DNA of 42,375 nucleotides. It comes from Cyanophora paradoxa. Taxonomy: Eukaryota > Glaucocystophyceae > Cyanophorales > Cyanophoraceae. Of this stretch, positions 8,931 to 16,447 are shown one piece after another (position 1 is the stretch's first letter; the number at the start of each line of letters is the position of its first letter). Under the pieces are notes generated by a model. It was not told the DNA's origin. It made no database searches and saw only the letters and a list, made by a program, of their open reading frames with translations. The stretch spans positions 1 through 42,375 of the forward strand of contig QPMI01000319.1 of assembly GCA_004431415.1 (NCBI GenBank). The letters are read 5' to 3'. A program made the translations under genes and the position numbers.

Positions 8931-9782
8931 CCTCGAAGGCGGGAGGCTCCGGCTCACGGCCGCCCGGAGCTATCGAGCAGCTAGCTCCTTTCCTCTCCTG
9001 TGCAGGAGACCCTTTCTCTAGCTATCTTTCCTTTCTTTGGACAATCTTTTCTTTCAGTCGAATGAACTTTCACGTCTACAACAGTAGATTTCATGGGGCT
9101 GTGCCCCTAGCCTGGAACTGATGTTCTCCTCCCCGGGCTCAGCCCCTAATGTGAACGCGAAGGCCTTTTTGGAAGTTTTTTGCCTTCGTCCTCCTGCAAT
9201 ATAGATAGGAAGAGGGGGGGGGGGGTTCGGAGTGGGGGGGGGCGAGGCTAGGACGAGGGTGCTCGCATAGGTAAGGACGCGCCCGCTCAGGACCCCACGG
9301 CGGCGACGGGAGCGGGAGGAGGCCAAGCTGGAGGAGACTCGAACGCGGCGTCGGCAGGGCCCAGCGGGCCCGTAAGGCCGAGGTTTAGGAGCTTCGGCTC
9401 CCCACGTTCGGCCAGCGACGCCCTGCTCCCAACACCCCGCCGCACCCGTGGACTTGGGCGGCGCGATCCAAGACCCAGCGCAACAACCTGAACCTACCCT
9501 CCCATCTCTCCCTCCCCACCTCCCCTCTCAACTCCCCCCTTCACGAGCGACCCACGGCCATGTTTTAAAACCAGCAAGAGGGCATCTAGGACCGTGTAGC
9601 TCAGCATGCCTACGCCTCCTACTTGAGGACCGGCGCATATTATGTGTTGGGGGCGACCTGACGGCTACAGCTTCAGCATCAGCTCGACTACGACAACAAG
9701 CTATAGAACCGAGCTCGCCCTTTTCCTCAGTGTAGCTTGGCTTTCCCAGTATCCGGTAGGCGCGGAGCGGGGGACTGCTGTC
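8931..9782. other. Intergenic GC-rich region, no gene recognised
   Basis: I see no convincing gene in these 850 bp. Notable content is two G runs (12 G at 9214-9225 and 9 G at 9234-9242), a nested inverted-repeat structure at 9347-9426, and a short + frame ending at about 9657 with LRTGAYYVLGAT that could be the C-terminus of a truncated protein. ORFs on the minus strand here are low-complexity. Confidence 0.5.
9347..9426 (+). other. Nested hairpin with UUCG tetraloop
   Basis: The inner stem GGAGC/GCTCC (9388-9392 with 9397-9401) closes a TTCG loop, which as RNA is the extra-stable C(UUCG)G tetraloop. A second stem is GGCCGA/TCGGCC (9376-9381 with 9408-9413). Two outer stems are possible: GGCGTCG/CGACGCC (9347-9353 with 9416-9422) or GCAGGGC/GCCCTGC (9354-9360 with 9420-9426). 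They share bases 9420-9422 and so exclude each other. Whether it is transcribed is unknown. Confidence 0.4.
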
Positions 9783-9794
9783 ATGTGTGTACGA

Positions 9795-10635
9795 ATGGAG
9801 CAGACTTTCCAAAAAAAAAGGAGACGTTCCAGCAGCTATAGATGGGCTCCGTCAGCAGATACAAGACATGACGCGAAATGCAGCAGATAGTTTGCGACCA
9901 CTCGTCGAGACAGCAGAGAGGGCAGTCACAGAGGAATCGGGGGCGGGGGTTCTGTTTCCTGTCAGTCGAGCAACCTCAGGGGGCATCGAGAACGCAGCTG
10001 GATCATTAGCCGGACGTGCAACAGATGCTATAACAGCTGTTGGGGGGATCCCTAAGGACATAGGGGGATGGGCTTTAGGGCCAGCGTTTGATAGGAGATT
10101 TGGTTGGCCCGCCCGCCCATCCAGTTCTAGTCAAGGGAGCAGCGAGGTTCTCAGTGCTGTCACCGCAACCCCTCGGGCAGCGCTGGACACAGTAGGTCGA
10201 GCATTGGCAAATGCAGCCTCGGACGCAACAGCAGCCCTTCAATCAGCTCCAGCGAGGATAGCAGAGGTGATGGCGGGGGTAGATGATGCCTTGAGGCCAG
10301 CAAGGTACAGATCGCGCCGCTCCAGTTTCAGCGATCTATTGACCACCAATATTCAACCTCGGTCTGTACAAAGGCCCATTCCTGGCAACGACTTTCTTCG
10401 ACCATTGAATAGCAAGGATCAAAATGATTACATTCCGGATTTGAGCCCACCCGTAGATGCTGCCAGTTCCAGCGCGCGCGTTAATCCACTCGAACGGTTT
10501 CGCAGGGGGCTCCTGATCGGCGTACCAACCACCCTTGGAATCATCGGAACCGCCCTGGGGCTTGGGTTTGGCCTAGCACGCAAGAAGGAAGAAGCACCTC
10601 CTGCCACTATTCCAACCCAACCGGAAAAAGACTAG
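9795..10635 (+). CDS. Hypothetical Ala-rich protein with C-terminal membrane anchor
   Basis: The open frame ending in TAG at 10633-10635 encodes about 280 residues. A helical Ala/Gln/Arg-rich N-terminal part contains AIDGLRQQIQDMTRNAADS. A Gly/Pro linker (DIGGWALGPAFDRRFGWPARP) and a Ser/Arg-rich region follow. A single hydrophobic segment near residues 244-264 (LLIGVPTTLGIIGTALGLGFG) and a basic RKK tail suggest a tail-anchored membrane protein. The best ATG is at 9795 but lies one frame off; a run of nine A at 9811-9819 would restore the frame if it were one base shorter. The body has even, non-repetitive coding composition. Viral structural membrane proteins can look like this, but no family is recognised. 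Confidence 0.55.
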
Positions 10636-10870
10636 CCCCTGCCATCAACCCGACCCCTGTGGTTTGACGAAAAAGGTTGCCTGAAGCAGATTTACTTTGA
10701 CCAGCTTGCCGGCAATCCTCTCTACCTCGAGTTTCTCATGGATGCGAGCGAGGAGTACAAGGCCGGTTCAAACTGGGATACCTGCAACCCTCCAGAGTGG
10801 TACAGGCAGAAAAAGAAGCCGACAGCCCCGCCCCCAGTTGCTCCGGGGCAGCCAGGGGCCCCAGCACAGC
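10636..10870 (+). CDS. Unrecognised coding-like segment following TAG in the same frame
   Basis: Directly after the TAG at 10633-10635, and in the same frame, the sequence stays protein-like: PLWFDEKGCLKQIYFDQLAG, then a segment ending SNWDTCNPPEWYRQKKKP and a Pro-rich tail. No ATG exists before 10738, so a separate gene would lack most of this segment. It is therefore either translated by read-through, the remnant of a neighbouring gene whose start is lost, or part of one longer gene broken by a point mutation. From about 10870 the character changes to GC-rich sequence that looks coding on the opposite strand. Function is unknown. Confidence 0.4.
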
Positions 10871-11507
10871 CCCCCCCCCTCTTCGGCAACGGACCGCCCG
10901 ACGCCGCCTTCCTCTTCCTCCCGCCGCGGCTCCTGTGGCACGCCAAGCCGCCCGCATCGTCGTCGAAGTACATGGTCTCCACCGCGAACGGGCCGTCCGC
11001 GAAGAAGCCGCAGCTCAGCGGGGGCCAGATCGCCCTCCGCACCTCGTCCTCGCCCATCCACCGGAGCGCTGTGACCCGCGATGCAAGGCAGTCCATGCGC
11101 TCCTCGAAGGGGGCGTCGTGGTGGTCGCGCTCGTAGCCCCCGACTGGCACCCCCGGCCCGGACGCGTGCATCCGCCAGGGGTCCGGGTTGTAGCGAACGA
11201 AGAACGCTTCTGCTGCATCGTGATCCTCGTCGACCGCACACGAACCCTGAAGGGAGTGATGGAGGAGCTGCAGGTGCCCCCCGCGGGCCAGCCGGTCAGA
11301 GATGAAACATCGACGGGGCGCGCGAAGATGGCGGCGATCGCAGGCCGCCTGCAGAGGCCGACGGCCCTCCGCGAAGAAGGGCACACGGTAAGACCCGATC
11401 ATGCGGTGGCGGCGTATCTCCACCCCGCGCGCCTGAAGCCCACGCTCCATCTCAAGCACCACCTCCTCGGTCTTGCACGCGCTGCCAAAGGCCCCGGCGT
11501 CCGACAT
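10871..11507 (-). CDS. Hypothetical GC-rich ORF
   Basis: A minus-strand frame starting at ATG 11507 (MSDAGAFGSACKTEEVVLEM) stays open past 10871. The most protein-like part is in the middle and includes DEDHDAAEAFFVRYNPDPW and DCLASRVTALRWMGEDEVRR. A basic KRK-containing segment near 10890-10930 could be a nuclear localisation signal. The frame extends both upstream, into the 263-bp repeat, and downstream, into the opposite-strand coding-like segment; both extensions are probably spurious. High GC keeps competing frames open, so this call is tentative. No family is recognised. Confidence 0.35.
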
Positions 11508-11604
11508 GCTCGCGGCGGTCCGGCGGGGTGCTGCGGGGCCGTCGTCCGATATCGAAGGCCGAGAAGAGAACAGGGGCAAAAACAACGCACGGACGAAACA
11601 GAGT

Positions 11605-12733
11605 TTCCCCCGGCCTGTGAAACTCAGGATCGGCGGAACTGTGTTTCTCGGGCCGGCCCCCCAAACGGCCTTGGATGCACCGGGACCGGCCTCCCACCTC
11701 GCTGCGTCCCATACGAACTTAGCTTTGGCCATACGGACCCCGTCCCGACCATTGCCAGTTTGGGACCGGCCCCCGTTGTCTATAAAGTCACACGGTTTGG
11801 GCCATCCTAGATTCGTATGGAACTGGCAATGGTCGGGACGGGGTCCGGCAAGGGTCGAACCTCGGTAAATCCGTAACACAGGCTCAAGGTCGACTACACA
11901 GTTTTGCCGAACCTGTGAAACTCAGGGTAGGCGGAACTGTCTTTCTCGGGCCGGCCCCCCGAACGGCCTCGGACGCGCCGGGACCGGCCTCGCATCTCGC
12001 CGCGTCCCATACGAACTTAGCTTCGGGACCGGCCCCCGTTGTCTTTAAACTCACACGGTTTGGGCCATCCTAGATTCGTATGGAACTGGCAATGGTCGGG
12101 ACGGGGTCCGGCAAGGGTCGAACCTCGGTTAATCCGTAACACAGGCTCAAGGTCGACTACACAGTTTTGCCGAACCTGTGAAACTCAGGGTCGGCGGAAC
12201 TGTCTTTCTCGGGCCGGCCCCCCGAACGGCCTCGGACGCGCCGGGACCAGCCTCGCATCTCGCCGCGTCCCATACGAACTTAGCTTCGGGACCGGCCCCC
12301 GTTGTCTTTAAACTCACACGGTTTGGGCCATCCTGGATTCGTACGGAACTGGCGATGGTCGGGGCGGGGTCTGGCGAGCATCGAACCTCGGTAAATCCGT
12401 AACACAGGCTCAAGGTCGACTACACAGTTTCGCCGGGCCTGTGAAACTCAGGATCCGCGGAACTGTGTTTCTCGGGCCGGCCCCCCGAACGGCCTCGGAC
12501 GCGCCGGGACCGGCCTCGCATCTCGCCGCGTCCCATACGAACTTAGCTTTGGGACCGGCCCCCGTTGTCTTTAAACTCACACGGTTTGGGCCATCCTAGA
12601 TTCGTACGGAACTGGCGATGGTCGGGGCGGGGTCTGGCAAGCGTCGAACCTCTGTAAATCCGTAACACAGGCTCAAGGTCGACTACACAGTTTCGCCCGG
12701 CCTGTGAAACTCAGGATCAGTGGAACTGTGTTT
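11605..12733 (+). repeat. 263-bp tandem repeat, about 4.3 copies
   Basis: The word CCTGTGAAACTCAGG recurs at 11614, 11912, 12175, 12438 and 12701. The period is 263 bp, and the first copy is about 35 bp longer. Each unit contains a GGGCCGGCCCCCCGAACGGC block, a CCATACGAACTTAGCTT block and CACGGTTTGGGCCATCC. The first copy has TATAAAG at 11781-11787 where the others read TTTAAAC. No frame is convincingly coding. The array lies between the divergent hypothetical gene at 11507 (-) and the ORFs starting at 12778 (+), so a promoter or origin role is possible but unproven. Confidence 0.93.
11734..11847. repeat. 27-bp perfect inverted repeat in first 263-bp unit
   Basis: Bases 11734-11760 are the exact reverse complement of 11821-11847, separated by 60 bp that include TATAAAG. 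The left arm belongs to the extra bases found only in the first repeat copy; the right arm is a normal part of every copy. It could form a cruciform or an RNA hairpin. Confidence 0.85.
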
Positions 12734-12777
12734 TTGAGTCAGAGAGGGAAAAATCATTTCCCTGAGTCTGTCTAAAA

Positions 12778-12858
12778 ATGGAAGAAGCGCAGTTCAGCTT
12801 TCTCTTCATTCTTGTGGGCATTGCAATTGGAGCAGGAGCTGTGTATGTTCTTCGCTAG
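12778..12858 (+). CDS. Short membrane-anchor ORF, N-terminus of Cys/Pro-repeat protein
   Basis: A 26-codon ORF begins at ATG 12778, just downstream of the 263-bp array, and ends with TAG at 12856-12858. It consists of a charged start (MEEAQ) followed by one hydrophobic helix (FSFLFILVGIAIGAGAVYVL) and a final Arg, a typical single-pass anchor. The next ORF continues in exactly the same frame after the TAG and starts immediately with a Cys/Pro repeat that has no ATG of its own. The simplest reading is one membrane-anchored protein whose frame is interrupted by TAG. Confidence 0.55.
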   Translation: MEEAQFSFLFILVGIAIGAGAVYVLR

Positions 12859-13614
12859 TGCCCTGAGAAGACTGACTGCCCAACCTGTCCATCATGCAGC
12901 GTGACCTGTCCTGCACCGACTGCCTGCCCAGCCTGCCCAGCACCTACAACTTGTCCTGCGCCTACAACGTGCCCTGCGCCTACAACGTGCCCTCCAGCGC
13001 CAACCTGCCCAACCTGCCCAACCTGCCCAACTTGCCCAACTTCTTCTAATTCAAATGGCCAGATCGATCCAAGTTTGATTAATTCAACCGGACTCTCTCT
13101 CATTGGTTTCGCGATGCATGTACAGCAATGGCTTCTCGGGTACATGGCGCCCTTGCTTGACCAACTTGGTAGGAAACCTTCAAACTACACGTGTGGACTC
13201 ACAGCAGGTAATAAATGCAGTATTCAAAAGCGATCATGGAATTATCCAGCTGAGAATATTGCTGCCGATGCTGCTTTTCTTGAATCCATGCGCGCTCGAG
13301 GGCTGGTGTTCGACCTGAAATCATGCACCAGCACCAACTGGGCGGAGTGCTCTGTAGTGAATCTGTCGACAACCTACCCCAGTGCACTAGCTACAAACAT
13401 GGACACAGTCCTAGCAGAGGGCAAAAGAGCAGTCTCCCGAGATTACTTCGATCCAGACTATCCAATGACATCTCTACAATCCTGGGATTCAATGAAGCCT
13501 GATCTACAGCGCCTAGCCGTCGAGACAGTGTCTGTAATAGCAGTGGAGAGGAATATAGCATCGTTTGTCGATCAAGCCGTGGCTCTGTCGACACCAGTTC
13601 AAATTACCAAGTGA
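12859..13614 (+). CDS. Cys/Pro-repeat protein of unknown function
   Basis: This frame follows the TAG at 12856-12858 without a shift and ends with TGA at 13612-13614. It opens with CPEKTDCPTCPSCSV, then repeats CPAPTT and CPT motifs over roughly 35 residues, which resembles an extracellular or virion-exposed stalk. The rest is a non-repetitive domain of about 190 residues with further Cys (TCGLTAGNKCSIQ, LKSCTSTNWAECSV) and possible N-glycosylation sites. With the upstream anchor it would be a type II-like surface protein. No family is recognised. No ATG precedes the Cys repeat, so independent translation is unlikely. Confidence 0.5.
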   Translation, partial: CPEKTDCPTCPSCSVTCPAPTACPACPAPTTCPAPTTCPAPTTCPPAPTCPTCPTCPTCPTSSNSNGQIDPSLINSTGLSLIGFAMHVQQWLLGYMAPLLDQLGRKPSNYTCGLTAGNKCSIQKRSWNYPAENIAADAAFLESMRARGLVFDLKSCTSTNWAECSVVNLSTTYPSALATNMDTVLAEGKRAVSRDYFDPDYPMTSLQSWDSMKPDLQRLAVETVSVIAVERNIASFVDQAVALSTPVQITK

Positions 13615-14049
13615 GAACTCTACTCCTGGTATACAACGCTACCTAAGCCCGCAGAGAACTCTCGCACCTCCGATTTGGAATCATTCAACACCACCGCTCG
13701 CCCCTGCTATCCGACCCTTCCTAAGCCTCTCCGAATAGCGCGCCTCCTGCGGGGCCGATTCCCCCCTCCCTGCCCCCCTCTGCCCCCGCTGCCCACCGAG
13801 GCCGCGCGCGGGGTACGGTGGCGCCGGCCCGGCCCCCCAGCGAGGCCGTACCCCGGCCCGCGTGCCCAGCGAGGCCGTACCCCGGCCCGCGTGCCCAGCG
13901 AGGCCCTACCCTGGCCCACGTGCTCAGTGAGGCCCGCGCCTGACTCACGGGCGGCCCCTGTGCGCTGCGGCTTGCGTACCCCCCCGCTCCCTTCGAGTCT
14001 CCGCGGGCCCCATTCGGCGGGGGAGGCGCGTACCCATGGCGCGTAACTA
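13615..14049. other. Intergenic, GC-rich, with 29-bp tandem repeat
   Basis: No gene is supported here. At about 13834-13945 a 29-bp unit (CCCAGCGAGGCCGTACCCCGG core) is repeated about 3.5 times with growing divergence. The GC-rich stretch at 13735-14045 stays open in several frames on both strands but encodes only Pro/Arg/Gly-rich low complexity. Confidence 0.65.
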
Positions 14050-14955
14050 ATGTCAGCGTTCTATACGGTACACGACATAGAGCTCAGCGCGCCAAAAACA
14101 GTAGCAACATATTGGCGACCCCGAATCAGCAAAGCTAAACCCCTGACAAAACTAGAAATCTATACGAGAGCAGGACTGGTTCCGGTTCCTAAAATCCACC
14201 AGCCTAACAAAACATTTAAATTCCTTGGGGTTTGGTTCACGATGACACTGAACTGGACGCACCAATTCCAGAACATGCTCGAGAAGGCCAAGATGGCAGC
14301 AGCTACTGATTGTGCGCTAATCTGTCAATTCGTTAATATTCCTTCCGATGAGGCGGAGAGGCTGTTAAAGATGTCGTATGAACAGGGAGGCATTCGTATC
14401 CCGATTACGGAAATCATCCACAAGAAGACCCGATCACTTAAAACCGCTGATTCTGGTGAAGCGGTCGAGGTTTCGCTCGCTAACGTCTCTGGTCTTGTTC
14501 ATTCTATCCTTATGACAGTTCGTAACGTTAACAAGCTGAATAAATACACTCATTCTGATTTTGCCGGTTATGGATCTGCTCTTAAAATCGATGAGTTCCA
14601 AGTTTTCCACAATAACCGTGCGCTTGACATCACTAATAAACCCATTTCCGGTTTCTTCTCAGCTGCTAACCATATTCCATCGCATTACAATGGATGCACC
14701 GTAGGTAACGATGCTTTCGGTTTCGAAAATGCATGTGTTTATGGTGTGGTTCTCAGCAAGAACGGTAAGGAATCACTTCATAATAGTGTTCTCGGATATG
14801 TTGACATCTATTATAGTGCTTCAACTTACCTAAACCTTACGGTTTCTGGATGTTCCGATAGTAGTCCCGCGATTGTTGACGTCTTTTGTTTACGTCATAA
14901 TTGCGCGATTATCAATTCGTACAATATCAGTACGCTTAAGGTCAGTAATTTCTAA
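14050..14955 (+). pseudogene. Chimeric ORF ending in a candidate viral major capsid protein C-terminus
   Basis: One open frame joins three parts: 27 residues of unknown origin (14050-14131), an in-frame 58-codon copy of the non-LTR RT fragment (14132-14305), and about 216 residues of AT-richer viral-like sequence (14306-14955). The last part reads QGGIRIPITEIIHKK, then GLVHSILMTVRNVNKLNKY, and is rich in beta-strand patterns to the end (STYLNLTVSGC). Its length, beta-rich nature and position just ahead of a packaging ATPase fit the second half of a double-jelly-roll major capsid protein of a polinton-like virus. That identification is inference from context and pattern, not a recognised motif. 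The N-terminal half of a normal capsid protein (usually 500 residues or more) is missing. Confidence 0.45.
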
Positions 14956-15049
14956 GCATTTTTCTTTTCTTTCGTAAGAATAGGAAGCGTAATAGTAGGG
15001 AGTTGTGTGATTTTGTTTTTTATCTTATAACTGTAACGGACACACAGTA

Positions 15050-15802
15050 ATGGATATAGATTTAAATGATATTCCCGAATTCGACCCGGTTAACACAGCT
15101 AAATTACCTTCGCATTTCTTACTGGCGGGTAGGTCTAATTCTGGTAAGACAACGTATTGTAAATATCTACTTTATGAACTACGCGATAAGATTGATCAGA
15201 TCGTAGTGTTTAGTTCCACTGCGTTTACTGGTCAATTCAAAGATATAACGCATCCTGGAAATATCTATGAGGAATGGGACGATAATGTGGTGATAAAACT
15301 AATTAGTATGCAAAAGAAACGAATTGAGAACAATGAGAAGCGTAATAGTTTGGTAATAATTTTAGATGACATGATCGGTTCCACACTGAATATGGAAACA
15401 AATATGACCTTAAAAAAACTTGTTACAAGTGGAAGACATTATAATATTACCGTAATTTTCAATGTTCAGCGTTTATGTTCTATTTCTACTACCATTCGTC
15501 GTAATGTGGAATTCGTGGTTTTCTTCAATATTTTAGGGAATGAGAAAGAGTTTCAATGTGCTTATGATGAATATAACGCTGGAATGGATAGGAAGACATA
15601 CAAAGAACTACATAGACTTTGGGGTTACAAATATCAGACCGTCATAACTGGATTGCAAGGATACGATATAAAGACCTATACCGATCGCGCAATATTGACA
15701 GATGATGACATGAAAGCATTCCGTAAGTTTGTTAAGAAACGAGCGATAAAAAAGAGAGAATCGTTAAGAATTAGTAATGAACCCACGACTATTACGGTTT
15801 AA
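15050..15802 (+). CDS. A32-like viral genome-packaging ATPase
   Basis: This intact 250-residue protein belongs to the FtsK/HerA-type packaging ATPases of polintons, virophages and large DNA viruses, which drive viral DNA into the capsid. Walker A is GRSNSGKT at residues 27-34, Walker B is LVIILDD with Asp 106 and 107, and a VIFNVQR sensor-like strand is followed by TIRRN, matching the conserved Gln and Arg region. The ATG at 15050 follows the capsid-like ORF by about 95 bp, so the two could be neighbours in one viral genome. Its stop overlaps that of the opposite RING gene. The AT-rich codon use differs from the GC-rich ORFs at 8-13 kb. The frame has no lesion. Confidence 0.88.
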   Translation: MDIDLNDIPEFDPVNTAKLPSHFLLAGRSNSGKTTYCKYLLYELRDKIDQIVVFSSTAFTGQFKDITHPGNIYEEWDDNVVIKLISMQKKRIENNEKRNSLVIILDDMIGSTLNMETNMTLKKLVTSGRHYNITVIFNVQRLCSISTTIRRNVEFVVFFNILGNEKEFQCAYDEYNAGMDRKTYKELHRLWGYKYQTVITGLQGYDIKTYTDRAILTDDDMKAFRKFVKKRAIKKRESLRISNEPTTITV

Positions 15803-16278
15803 CATACTTGATCTTTACGACAAACAGGACATTTATTATATATTTTAGGTGTTTTTGCTTGACAGTCTTCACAGATTTTACAAAAACATTGAGGACATGT
15901 TAAACCTACTGTGTCTTCTTCCTCTAAACAAATCACGCATTTGTTAGAAAACTCCTTATTGCTTTCATAAGTTCTAACCACTTTTATAATAGATTCCATG
16001 GTTTTTTCTTTTGGCATATGCGGTATCAAAAACTTGAGACCTTTATATATTATAACACATACGAATTTCATAAGAGGGTTGTAGAAATTCGTGGATTTAC
16101 TCATAAGGAAAAAAAATGTTTTGTGTTTTGGTGTGTGAGAGATCACATAAATCATATCATCTTTTTCACGTTGTTCTTCCCATTTTGGGAATGTTTTATC
16201 AGTGCATGTAAATGTAGCATTGCTTACTGGAATAGATGTAATAGAAGTTATGTAATTCATTATTTCTTTTGAATTCAT
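15799..16278 (-). CDS. RING-finger protein, possible viral E3 ubiquitin ligase
   Basis: This 159-residue protein has a C-terminal Cys-rich RING-type finger: CVIC at 114-117, CPQCFCKICEDC at 128-139 and CPVC at 150-153. RING domains bind two zinc ions and usually recruit E2 ubiquitin-conjugating enzymes; many eukaryotic DNA viruses encode small ones. The usual His is replaced by Cys, giving an all-Cys variant. The N-terminal 110 residues are unrecognised. It converges with the packaging ATPase, sharing four bases, so both stops lie within TTAA. That tight packing is typical of viral genomes. Three 25-bp repeats lie just upstream of its start. Confidence 0.8.
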   Translation of the reverse strand: MNSKEIMNYITSITSIPVSNATFTCTDKTFPKWEEQREKDDMIYVISHTPKHKTFFFLMSKSTNFYNPLMKFVCVIIYKGLKFLIPHMPKEKTMESIIKVVRTYESNKEFSNKCVICLEEEDTVGLTCPQCFCKICEDCQAKTPKIYNKCPVCRKDQVC

Positions 16279-16323
16279 TTTTAATGCTCTTACTTTGATA
16301 ATAGATAAATCTTTATATGTGGT

Positions 16324-16398
16324 AGGTGTGAAATTTCAGATAATAATAAGGTGTGAAATTTCGGATAATAATTAGATGTGAAATATCGGATAGATTTA
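16324..16398. promoter_or_regulatory. Three 25-bp direct repeats upstream of RING gene
   Basis: AGGTGTGAAATTTC is followed by GGATAATAAT-like sequence at 16324, 16349 and, diverged, 16374, a period of 25 bp. The AT-rich block starts about 45 bp upstream of the RING gene ATG (16278, minus strand) and ends before the satellite at 16448. It could be a promoter element, or iterons near the end of the viral insert. Confidence 0.55.
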
Positions 16399-16447
16399 TC
16401 GGAAATGAATGAATTAAAAATGGTTACTGACAGAAGATTTTTGATGA

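Noticed and set aside
8314-8957. Several long minus-strand ORFs in the GC-rich block
   Set aside because: Arg/Gly/Ala-rich, with no plausible domain; high GC keeps all frames open. The + frame from 8332 has better protein character.
10797-11810. Plus-strand ORF of 337 residues over the GC-rich region
   Set aside because: Pro/Arg/Ala-rich shadow of the more protein-like minus frame, and it runs into the 263-bp repeat.
12039-12413. Short ORFs on both strands within the 263-bp array
   Set aside because: They repeat with the array and have no independent coding signal.
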